Assembly (NCBI GenBank): GCA_002353225.1
Contig: DEJF01000080.1
Location: 1 to 28,713, forward strand
Direction of reading: 5' to 3'
DNA: 28,713 nt
Source of the DNA: Prevotella sp. UBA2755
GTDB taxonomy: Bacteria > Bacteroidota > Bacteroidia > Bacteroidales > Bacteroidaceae
Of this stretch, positions 21,840 through 28,713 are shown in pieces. The stretch's first letter is position 1, and each line of letters opens with the position of its first letter. The notes beneath the pieces were generated by a model. The model was not told the DNA's origin. It ran no database searches and saw only the letters and a program-made list of their open reading frames with translations. The translations under genes and the position numbers were made by a program.

Positions 21840-23420
21840 ATGAAAAAGAATTTACTATATATAGCAGCATTGCTGCTCAGCAGTTGCGCTGACTTGGAGC
21901 AGAAATCCATCAGTTCCATCGACAAGGATAATTTCTATCAGAGCAAGGAGGATATCGAGACAGCCGTCAATGGTATCTATCAGGAATTCACAGTGGACGG
22001 TTTCTATGGGATGTTCAATAACCAGAGTGTCTACATCAATGACTTACAGACCGACTATGTGAAAGCAGGAGCCCAAACTAACTCGGCACATATCCGTGAA
22101 CTCAGCAACTTTGCCGTGCAGCCCACGAATGTCTTTGTGAGTTATGCGTGGGAGGAACACTATACCGCCATCAACCGTGCCAATGTAGTGATCGACAAGG
22201 TCAGCGAAGCCTCTTGGCTTGATGAGCAGTCGAAACAGAATTATATCAACGAGGCTCGCTTCCTCCGTGGTTTCATGTACTTCAATTTAGTACGTTATTT
22301 CGGAGGTGTACCCATCGTCCTGCATGATGGTGAGGGAGAGGGTGCAGCCCGAAATAGTGTGGACGAGGTGTATGAACAGATCGTCGACGATCTCACCGCT
22401 GGCGAGAACCTGCCTGCTAATTATACCACTCTCGACAGTAAGGCTTCCAGTCTTGCAGCCTCCGCACTCCTCTCTAAGGTCTATCTCGTATGGGCACAGA
22501 CCAGCAGTGAACAGGGAAAGGCTCATCAGCGTGACTATTACCAGAAGGCCATCCAATATGCGGATAAGGTCATCAACTCCGGTAAGTACAGTCTCCTTGA
22601 CAAATTCATCGACAACTGGTCGGTAGACAAGAAGAATGGTCCAGAACATATCTTCTCCATCGAGCACGACCGCACCATCAATGGTAATGTGTCAGGACAC
22701 TGTACGTTCGCCACCAACTGGAGTAACTCAGAGCCGGTGCTGCTTGCCACCAGCGATAAGTATTATGAGCAGACAGACCCTCGGGACCAGCGTCGTGACG
22801 GCTCATGGGCAAAGCGTCTCTACAATCCCAACACGGGCGAGGACTTTGAGTTTACCATCCCTCGCTTCCGTAAGTATATCGACTCGCTCAACTATGCCAA
22901 TCCGTCCTCTCCTGGTAACTCCGCAGGACAGTCTGTCAACACCACCATTATCCGCTATGCAGAGGTGTTGTTGATCAAGGCAGAGGCAGAGAACGAGTTA
23001 AACGGTCCTACAACTGCTGCCTATGATGCCATCAATCAGGTGCGCCGCCGTGCCTACTGGAGTCCTTATGAGAATACTCAGTTCACACCCTCTGATGGCT
23101 CCGCCCTCGAACTGTCTGGACTAACCCAGGCTGAGTTCCGGGAGCGACTGCGTGAGGAACGCCGTTTGGAGTTTGTACTGGAAGGACAGCGTTGGTTCGA
23201 CCTCATCCGCTGGCATATCCTCGTCAAGTATGTGAAGGCTAATACGCCAACAGACGCGGAGACACTGGGCACCAAGACTACCAAGATACAGAATGTGTCG
23301 AAGAAAAACTACCTGTTGCCACTCCCACAAGACCAACTTATCCTGAATCCCAATCTGGAACAGAACTGGGGCTATAGCGGTGAGACGGGTGATGGACCTT
23401 ATGGAGCGGAGTATGAGTAG
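21840..23420 (+). CDS. SusD/RagB-family surface lipoprotein
   Basis: This 526-residue protein has a lipoprotein signal (MKKNLLYIAALLLSSCAD) and the SusD layout: an N-terminal DKDNFYQSKEDIETAVNGIYQ, TPR-like helices (FLRGFMYFNLVRYFGGVPIVLHD), and the C-terminal YAEVLLIKAEAENEL, REERRLEFVLEGQRWFDLIRW and YLLPLPQDQLILNPNLEQNWGY. It binds the ligand as the lid of the SusC barrel. The reading frame is open 13 codons further upstream, but the lipobox places the start at 21840, 16 bases after the SusC stop codon. An 89-base spacer with repeats and a stem-loop follows before the next gene. Confidence 0.95.
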   Translation: MKKNLLYIAALLLSSCADLEQKSISSIDKDNFYQSKEDIETAVNGIYQEFTVDGFYGMFNNQSVYINDLQTDYVKAGAQTNSAHIRELSNFAVQPTNVFVSYAWEEHYTAINRANVVIDKVSEASWLDEQSKQNYINEARFLRGFMYFNLVRYFGGVPIVLHDGEGEGAARNSVDEVYEQIVDDLTAGENLPANYTTLDSKASSLAASALLSKVYLVWAQTSSEQGKAHQRDYYQKAIQYADKVINSGKYSLLDKFIDNWSVDKKNGPEHIFSIEHDRTINGNVSGHCTFATNWSNSEPVLLATSDKYYEQTDPRDQRRDGSWAKRLYNPNTGEDFEFTIPRFRKYIDSLNYANPSSPGNSAGQSVNTTIIRYAEVLLIKAEAENELNGPTTAAYDAINQVRRRAYWSPYENTQFTPSDGSALELSGLTQAEFRERLREERRLEFVLEGQRWFDLIRWHILVKYVKANTPTDAETLGTKTTKIQNVSKKNYLLPLPQDQLILNPNLEQNWGYSGETGDGPYGAEYE

Positions 23421-23509
23421 GATTGAAAAATTGAAGAATTGAAGTAATCGTCGAAAGACGCTTTTACAAAGCGAAGCGACTAAAAGAATTGAAATAATAA
23501 AACATAAAC
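23421..23509 (+). repeat. intercistronic ATTGAA repeats and compound stem-loop
   Basis: ATTGAA-type repeats occupy 23421-23443 and recur at 23488-23493. Between them GTCG (23450-23453) can pair with CGAC (23477-23480), enclosing CGCTTT (23459-23464) paired with AAAGCG (23468-23473) around a TAC loop. An alternative small hairpin CGTC-GAAA-GACG (23449-23460) competes for the same bases. It may be an RNA processing or stability element, or a small repeat insertion. Confidence 0.55.
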
Positions 23510-24556
23510 ATGATGAAACAGATTGTAAAAACAACATTGGCAGTCATTGCACTTGCCACCTTTACCAGTGAAGTAACCGTTGCTCAGCAACAAGTCGCTA
23601 ACAATCGTCGTGAGCGCATCCTGCAAGTGCTCGACCAGAGTCGTCCTAACGAGTATGTACCTGCCGCCTTCTTTCTTCATTTCGAGAATAAACTCGGACG
23701 GAAGGCAGTACAGGACCATAAAGACTTCTACCGTGCTACGGACATGGACTTCGTGAAGGTATTCTATGAGATTGTCGTTCCACAAATTGACATCAAGAGT
23801 GGTAAGGACTGGGAGAAGGTTCCTGTCTATGGAGAGGATTTCTTCGAGCCACAGGTTGCCGTCATCGAGGACCTCGCCCGTGAGTTCGGCAAAGAGGCAT
23901 TCATCCTACCGACGGTCTATTCACCATTGGCACTTGCTCACCAGACCTTAGGACGTGGTAAAGACTTGAAGAAACTGGCTGAGGAGAATCCCGCTGCTTT
24001 CGGCAAGGCTATCAAGAACCTGTCACTCTCTATCGAGAACTACCTGCGTGCTGCCCGTAAACGTGGTGCCGATGGTTTCTATGTGTCCAGCCAGGGTGGT
24101 GACGGCAACTCTCTGTCACCGAAAGTATGGAATGAACAGGTACGCCAGTGGGACAAGCATGTCTCTGAGGTGGCAAACGAGATTGGTGAGATCAACATCC
24201 TGCATATCTGCGACTATGGCACACCGTTCAAGAATGCGGAGGCGCTCTATGCTTTTGCCGACTATCCTGCCAGCATCATTAACGTACCTTTGAACTTCTC
24301 TGATGGCTCTACCCTCAACCTCAAAGAGGCGCAACAGCGTTTCGGTCGTCCTATCTTCGGAGGCTTGGAGCGTCTGGGAGTTATTGCCAACGGAACTATA
24401 GAGGAGGCGAAGAAAGCAGTGGATAAAGTGCTGGAGAACGCTTCACCTAATTTCATCCTTGGTGCCGACTGCACCGTGCCTGGAGATACTGACTGGGACA
24501 AGTTACGTGCCGTGATAGACTATGCGCACACATGGCGCATCAACCATAATAAATAG
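23510..24556 (+). CDS. exported uroporphyrinogen decarboxylase/methyltransferase-like protein
   Basis: This 348-residue protein has a signal peptide (MKQIVKTTLAVIALATFTSEVTVAQ) and a uroporphyrinogen decarboxylase-type TIM barrel. FLHFENKLGRKAV, RGADGFYVSSQGGDG and the ending NFILGADCTVPGDTDWDKLRAVIDYAH resemble the MtaA/CmuA methyltransferase branch more than HemE. The N-terminal MRQAGR motif of true HemE is missing, so haem synthesis is unlikely. MtaA-type enzymes move methyl groups between corrinoids and thiols, and MetE shares the fold. Export of such a barrel is unusual. In this operon it might bind or process a methylated or sulfur-containing ligand outside the cytoplasm; that is inference. 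Two tandem ATGs (23510 and 23513) are possible starts. Confidence 0.8.
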   Translation: MMKQIVKTTLAVIALATFTSEVTVAQQQVANNRRERILQVLDQSRPNEYVPAAFFLHFENKLGRKAVQDHKDFYRATDMDFVKVFYEIVVPQIDIKSGKDWEKVPVYGEDFFEPQVAVIEDLAREFGKEAFILPTVYSPLALAHQTLGRGKDLKKLAEENPAAFGKAIKNLSLSIENYLRAARKRGADGFYVSSQGGDGNSLSPKVWNEQVRQWDKHVSEVANEIGEINILHICDYGTPFKNAEALYAFADYPASIINVPLNFSDGSTLNLKEAQQRFGRPIFGGLERLGVIANGTIEEAKKAVDKVLENASPNFILGADCTVPGDTDWDKLRAVIDYAHTWRINHNK

Positions 24557-24580
24557 CCATTTTTTCCGTTAATTATCTAA

Positions 24581-25774
24581 ATGAAACAAATGATTGTTTG
24601 GATGGGCGCCCTTATCGTGGGCGCCATCCTTGGTTTACTACAAGTGGGGTGGCTTGACGACGTGATGAACTTCGTCGCTACGATCTACGTGCGGTTGTTC
24701 CAACTGCTTGCCGTTCCGACCATCGTACTTGCTGTGACGACGACACTGGCATCATTGGGGAAAGGACAGGAGGCAGGACGCATCTTCCGCCATACCATCT
24801 CCTATACCCTGCTGACTACTATGGTGGCGGCTGCGGTAGGACTCCTGTTGTATGTCGTCATCGCTCCAGGACAGTTAGACCTGACAACTGTCGAGACAGC
24901 CTCTCAACCCTCAACGCCCGACGCTCAACTCTCCTATACTGACCATCTGTTATCTGTCATCCCTAACAATATTATCAAACCGTTCTTGGAGGGGAATGTC
25001 CTCTCGCTATTGCTATTAGCGGCAGCCATTGGTATTGCCTTGGCACGATTGCCTGAGACAGAACAGAAAGTGGTTGTCGTGAAGTTCCTGCATGGCTTGC
25101 AAGACTTGCTGTTTATGATGATTCGTGGACTCATCTGGACCTTGCCAGTAGGTATCGTTGCCTTTGCTGCACAGTTGTCAGCACAACTCAATGCAGGAGT
25201 CATCGCAGACTCGTTAGGAAAGTATGTCGCTGTTGTCTTGGGAGGTAACCTGCTCCAGTTCTTTGTGGTACTGCCTTTGTTCCTGTTACTACGTGGTTTG
25301 AATCCTTTCCGTACTTTGTCGAAGATGATGCCAGCGGTCTTGATGGCACTCTTCACCAAGAGCAGTGCCGCCACCCTACCCGTCACGATGGAGACGGCAG
25401 AGCAGCGGTTAGGGGTACAGTCGAAAGTAGCACGTTTCGTACTGCCTATCTGTACGACGATCAATATGAACGGATGTGCGGCGTTTATCCTCGTCACCAG
25501 CCTGTTTGTGATGCAACAGGGAGGCATCCCACTCACATGGACTACCATGCTGTCGTGGCTACTTATCTCCGTGGTATCAGCAATAGGTAATGCCGGGGTG
25601 CCGATGGGTTGTTACTTCCTGACACTTTCCCTGATGTCAGGCATCAACGCCCCCATCGCCGTCCTCGGCATCATCCTCCCCATCTATACTATTATTGATA
25701 TGGTGGAGACAGCGGTCAACGTATGGAGTGACTCCTGTGTCTGTGCGATGACAGACCACGACTTACGTGACTGA
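24581..25774 (+). CDS. DAACS-family dicarboxylate/amino acid:cation symporter, possible cystine transporter
   Basis: This 397-residue inner-membrane protein has about eight hydrophobic helices and the family motifs: the serine-rich hairpin FTKSSAATLPVTM, the helix VLPICTTINMNGCAAFILV (family NMDG-like), AIGNAGVPMGCYFL, and DMVETAVNVWSDSCVCAMTDH near the end. Relatives import glutamate, aspartate, succinate, serine/threonine or, in the TcyP/YdjN group, L-cystine. The operon carries the sulfur-type operator and a Cys-rich leader peptide, so cystine or another sulfur amino acid is the best guess for the substrate. The gene follows the exported barrel protein after 24 bases with no hairpin, so it is probably the last gene of this operon. 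It ends three bases before the convergent fructokinase gene. Confidence 0.9.
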   Translation: MKQMIVWMGALIVGAILGLLQVGWLDDVMNFVATIYVRLFQLLAVPTIVLAVTTTLASLGKGQEAGRIFRHTISYTLLTTMVAAAVGLLLYVVIAPGQLDLTTVETASQPSTPDAQLSYTDHLLSVIPNNIIKPFLEGNVLSLLLLAAAIGIALARLPETEQKVVVVKFLHGLQDLLFMMIRGLIWTLPVGIVAFAAQLSAQLNAGVIADSLGKYVAVVLGGNLLQFFVVLPLFLLLRGLNPFRTLSKMMPAVLMALFTKSSAATLPVTMETAEQRLGVQSKVARFVLPICTTINMNGCAAFILVTSLFVMQQGGIPLTWTTMLSWLLISVVSAIGNAGVPMGCYFLTLSLMSGINAPIAVLGIILPIYTIIDMVETAVNVWSDSCVCAMTDHDLRD

Positions 25775-25777
25775 TTT

Positions 25778-26662
25778 CTATTTCACCTTCGCTACCAGTT
25801 CAGCAGGATATTTCGGCATAGCACCATTCTGGGTGCAGACATAGGCACTCACCTCCACGGCGATGCGGTGTGCCTCCTCAACGGGTTTGCCGTTCAGGAT
25901 GGCGGCACAGAAAGAACCAGTGAAGGAGTCACCAGCACCAACGGTATCGGCAACCTCCACTTTCGGAGTGGGCTGGAAGGAGTGCTTGCCGTCCGCAGTA
26001 AACACATGGCTGCCGTTGGTACCACAGGTCAGTACGAGCATCTGCAGGTTATATTCCTTCACCATCTTCTCACAGATCTTGGCATCGTCTAACTCCTGAT
26101 AGCCGAACATACGGGTGACAACCACCAGTTCCTCGTCATTGATCTTCAGGATGTTGCAACGCTTGAACGACTCTTCCAGAATCTCCTTGGAGAAGAACTG
26201 CTGGCGCAGGTTGATATCACAGATTTTGATGCAGTCTTTAGGAGTAGCATCGAGGAATTGCTGGATGGTCTCACGACTGACGATGTTACGCTGGGCAAGA
26301 GAGCCGAAGCACACGGCACGGCAGTTCTTTGCCGCCTCCTTGATCTCCTCATTGAAAGGGATATTATCCCACGCGACATTCTCCTTGATCTCATAGGTGG
26401 GGATACCCTCACCTGTCAGGGTCACCTGTACGGTACCAGTAGCATACGGTACTCGTGGCATCAGGTATTTCAGTCCGTTCTGCTCCAATGCCTCAATCGT
26501 CTCGTCAGCGAGTTTGTCCTCACCCAGCGCACTGATGGCAAGAGTGTTGAGTCCAAATTGTCCTGCGTGATAAGCGAAGTTAGCAGGAGCGCCACCCAGT
26601 TTCTTTCCCTCGGGCAGCATATCCCATAATGCCTCGCCCAGTCCTATAATCAGATCTTTCAT
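25778..26662 (-). CDS. fructokinase, PfkB/ribokinase family
   Basis: This is a 294-residue sugar kinase with GLGEALWDMLPEGKKLGGAPANFAYHAGQFG at the start (PfkB signature 1) and VADTVGAGDSFTGSFCAAIL near the end, which carries the catalytic Asp. It phosphorylates fructose to fructose 6-phosphate in the cytoplasm. The gene order GH32, permease, fructokinase is that of the fructan utilisation locus of Bacteroides thetaiotaomicron, which supports fructose as the substrate over other sugars. It starts one base after the permease stop codon, so translation is probably coupled. Confidence 0.93.
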   Translation of the reverse strand: MKDLIIGLGEALWDMLPEGKKLGGAPANFAYHAGQFGLNTLAISALGEDKLADETIEALEQNGLKYLMPRVPYATGTVQVTLTGEGIPTYEIKENVAWDNIPFNEEIKEAAKNCRAVCFGSLAQRNIVSRETIQQFLDATPKDCIKICDINLRQQFFSKEILEESFKRCNILKINDEELVVVTRMFGYQELDDAKICEKMVKEYNLQMLVLTCGTNGSHVFTADGKHSFQPTPKVEVADTVGAGDSFTGSFCAAILNGKPVEEAHRIAVEVSAYVCTQNGAMPKYPAELVAKVK

Positions 26663-26663
26663 A

Positions 26664-27824
26664 TTATGCTTGTTTTAATTGTTTGATATACGTGAATAAA
26701 TAGATAACTCCTACAGCCATGACGAGTACGGCACCAGCCTGATCGAAAGCGTCACTCATGAAGCCCATCAGCAAGGGGAAGATGGTACCGCCGAACAGTC
26801 CCATAATCATCAGTCCAGATACCTCATTCTGCTTATCAGGCATAGAGGTGAGTGCCTTGGCAAAACAGATGGAGAATACATTGGAGTTGCCATAACCTAC
26901 AAGGGCGATAGCAGTGTATAGTTCCCATTTCTCCGAGCCTGTGAAGAGCAACAGCATGGAGACAGCCATCATACATACGCTGATGATGAAGAACAGACGG
27001 TTGTTCATCACACGGAGGAAGAACGAGCCTGTCAGACAGCCGATGGTACGGAAGATGAAATAGAGGGAGGTGGCGAAGGCTGCGTCATTCAGTGTCATAC
27101 CCAGTCGCTCCATCAGGATTTTCGGAGCAGTAGTGTTAGTGCCTACGTCAATACCCACATGGCACATGATACCGAGGAACGACAGCAAGACGATGGGGGT
27201 TCCCAAGAGTTTGAAACACTCAGCGAAAGTGGAAGGCTTACCCGTGATGGGCTCTTCCTCAATATGGGTGAGACCGAGCATCAGCGTAGCCAGAATGCCC
27301 ACTACAAAATAGATGACGAAAAGCATCTTCCAGTTATAGCCAAACGATGGGATTACCTGTGTGGCACCCCACATGGCGAGATAAGGCGCCAGGAACGAGG
27401 CTATTGCCTTGATAAACTGTCCGAAGGTCAGCGTAGAGGCGAGGTTACCACCTTTCAGCACTGTTGATACCAATGGGTTCAGTGATGTCTGCATCAACGC
27501 GTTACCGATACCGAGCAGTGAGAAAGCGACGAGCATCAATGCGAAACTCTCTCCCAGAAGGGGGATAAACAGGGAGATGACAGTGACAATCAGCGAAAGT
27601 AATACGGTCTTCTTGCGTCCGATCTTGTTCATCAGCATTCCCGTGGGAACAGAGAAGATCAGGAACCAGAAGAATACCAGTGAAGGGAAGATATTCGCCG
27701 TGGAGTCATTCAATCCCAAGTCCTCTTTCACATAGTTGGAGGCGATACCCACGAGATCCACGAATCCCATGGCGAAGAAACAGAGCATTACAGAGAGTAA
27801 TGCGAATTTACTTGTATTATTCAT
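26664..27824 (-). CDS. MFS sugar permease (FucP/GluP-like), probable fructose importer
   Basis: This is a 386-residue, 12-helix major-facilitator protein. It has the FucP-like pattern: helix 1 FALLSVMLCFFAMGFVDLVGIASNYVKEDL, the loop GMLMNKIGRKKTVLLS between helices 2 and 3, and GIGNALMQTSLNPLVS in helix 4. It imports a monosaccharide with protons across the inner membrane. Sitting between a GH32 enzyme and a fructokinase, it is the expected carrier for fructose released from fructan. It is four bases from the GH32 gene and one base from the kinase gene on the minus strand, so the three form one operon. Confidence 0.92.
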   Translation of the reverse strand: MNNTSKFALLSVMLCFFAMGFVDLVGIASNYVKEDLGLNDSTANIFPSLVFFWFLIFSVPTGMLMNKIGRKKTVLLSLIVTVISLFIPLLGESFALMLVAFSLLGIGNALMQTSLNPLVSTVLKGGNLASTLTFGQFIKAIASFLAPYLAMWGATQVIPSFGYNWKMLFVIYFVVGILATLMLGLTHIEEEPITGKPSTFAECFKLLGTPIVLLSFLGIMCHVGIDVGTNTTAPKILMERLGMTLNDAAFATSLYFIFRTIGCLTGSFFLRVMNNRLFFIISVCMMAVSMLLLFTGSEKWELYTAIALVGYGNSNVFSICFAKALTSMPDKQNEVSGLMIMGLFGGTIFPLLMGFMSDAFDQAGAVLVMAVGVIYLFTYIKQLKQA

Positions 27825-27828
27825 ATTC

Positions 27829-28713
27829 TTAGAAAGGATAAATAGTTACTTTTGCTTGATTGGTCACTTTGATTTGCGTATATGGCTCTGTGGGGAACAC
27901 GAGGTTCGTCATTGCCATGCGTCCCTCTGCATCGAAAGCCTCGATAGAGCAGTGGTCGATGAAGATACGCAGTTGTTTGACGGCACCATAGGTGGGTGCG
28001 ACGGTCTTGCAGGGGAATGCCTCACTGAAACTGGCATAACTGCGGGTGCGGTCCATCGAGAAGGTGTTCTTGACAGCGTCGTACTCCATCACCACCTGCT
28101 CACCTAATGAGTTGGAGAAGGTGATCTCCGTAGAGCCTTTCAGGTCGATGACCAGTTCACCCGTCTGTGGCAGTTTATTAGTAGTCTTACCACGCAGGGC
28201 GAGCATCTCCTTCGAGGGTGTCACACCGCAGTAGGTCTGTCCGTTATACTCGAAGAGGTCGAGGTCACGGGGAATACTGTTGGCACTGCGGAACTGCTTG
28301 GTGGGTACCTGGTTGGCATACTGCCAGTTCGACATCCACGCCAAGGCGATATGGCGTCCCTCGGGGGCATTGTCGAAAGTGACGGTGGCATAGTGGTCCT
28401 TACCATAGTCCATCCAACGGGTGTCCGTATGCTCGCAGGTGAACTTCTTACCGTCGAAGTCACCGATGAAATACTGGGTAGCGCTTCCACCGAAGGGACC
28501 ACCGGGGTTGATATTACAGATCAGCATCCATTTCTGTTTGTTGGTACCACGAACGGTCATCTTCATGAGGTCAGGACACTCCCACACGCCGTCATGACAA
28601 CCGTACTCCTTACCGAAGGAACTCTCATACGTCCAGTCTCTCAGGTTGTCAGAAGAGTAGATACGCATCTCCTGACCCACAGCAAGGATGAGGTTCCATT
28701 TCTGGATATCAGC
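27829..28713 (-). CDS. GH32 fructan hydrolase (levanase/inulinase type), 5' part cut by window end
   Basis: The last 294 residues of a GH32 enzyme are present; the reading frame is open to the right edge, so the start lies outside. The acid/base Glu is in DGVWECPDLMK (ECP motif). DGKKFTCEHTDTRWMDYGKDHYATVTFDN, WMSNWQYANQVPTKQFRSANSIPRDL and the C-terminal beta-sandwich ending IKVTNQAKVTIYPF fit the family. The nucleophile Asp and RDP motifs would be in the missing part. GH32 enzymes hydrolyse beta-fructosides such as levan, inulin or sucrose. The family is certain, the linkage is not. Location (periplasm or surface) cannot be judged without the N-terminus. Confidence 0.95.
   Translation of the reverse strand, partial: ADIQKWNLILAVGQEMRIYSSDNLRDWTYESSFGKEYGCHDGVWECPDLMKMTVRGTNKQKWMLICNINPGGPFGGSATQYFIGDFDGKKFTCEHTDTRWMDYGKDHYATVTFDNAPEGRHIALAWMSNWQYANQVPTKQFRSANSIPRDLDLFEYNGQTYCGVTPSKEMLALRGKTTNKLPQTGELVIDLKGSTEITFSNSLGEQVVMEYDAVKNTFSMDRTRSYASFSEAFPCKTVAPTYGAVKQLRIFIDHCSIEAFDAEGRMAMTNLVFPTEPYTQIKVTNQAKVTIYPF

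Noticed and set aside
23510..24556. Assignment of the barrel protein as HemE (haem synthesis)
   Set aside because: A signal peptide is present and the HemE N-terminal MRQAGR motif is absent.
28681..28713. GH32 gene starting at 28680 as a complete gene
   Set aside because: The codon there is GTG inside the conserved enzyme core and the frame continues to the edge, so the gene is cut by the window.

Overview
This window looks like a chromosome segment from a Bacteroidales bacterium, most likely a Prevotella relative. The evidence is: promoters with the Bacteroidota -7 box TAnnTTTG, usually as TACCTTTGCA; a SusC/SusD pair; a fructan-use cluster of GH32, sugar permease and fructokinase; a CE2-type esterase; a DUF4294 protein; and almost no Shine-Dalgarno sequences. 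There are about 30 protein genes, one leader-peptide ORF, and no rRNA or tRNA that I can see. No gap without a gene exceeds 300 bases.

Layout. (1) 1-2.2 kb: a small Bacteroidales peptide with a clear terminator, then an orphan FecE/BtuD-type ABC ATPase overlapping a CobD-like aminotransferase. (2) 2.2-6.9 kb: a CE2-type esterase on the minus strand, then ruvB, a four-helix-bundle gene, coaD and a glutaminyl-cyclase-like M28 lipoprotein on the plus strand, then a DUF4294 protein on the minus strand. Arrays of the heptamer CTATGAA/TTCATAG sit at the joints and surround the four-helix-bundle gene in inverted orientation. (3) 7.0-10.1 kb: a LuxR-type response regulator, a MetY/MetB-like enzyme and a PatB/MalY C-S lyase. 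(4) 10.2-16.3 kb: cysK, a DsrE-like protein, a TusA-like protein, a family 2B encapsulin shell with a cyclic-nucleotide-binding-like domain, a cysteine desulfurase with a roughly 100-residue cargo-like N-terminal extension, a ThiS-like sulfur carrier ending GGGGV, a MoeB/ThiF-like activating enzyme and a JAMM peptidase. (5) 16.3-17.5 kb, minus strand: tcdA and ridA. (6) 17.5-25.8 kb: a leader ORF with five consecutive Cys codons and nine Met codons in its first 21, then a periplasmic binding protein, SusC, SusD, an exported uroporphyrinogen-decarboxylase-like protein and a DAACS symporter. (7) 25.8-28.7 kb, minus strand: fructokinase, sugar permease and a GH32 enzyme cut by the window end.

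The main discovery is that operons 3, 4 and 6 share one promoter architecture. An 18-bp palindrome of the form ATACCWAAC/GTTWGGTAT is centred 54.5, 54.5 and 55.5 bp upstream of a TACCTTTG box, with ATTGT at an identical position 24 bp upstream of that box in all three. This defines a probable sulfur regulon. The LuxR-type regulator encoded directly downstream of one operator is the natural candidate regulator. The regulon would join TonB-dependent and symporter uptake of a sulfur compound (with a Cys/Met leader peptide as second control), C-S lyase and sulfhydrylase chemistry, an encapsulin-desulfurase sulfur compartment, persulfide relay proteins, and a protein-thiocarboxylate route to cysteine or homocysteine. 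The regulon and the flux model are inference. The motifs, spacings and gene families are read from the sequence or recognised from it.
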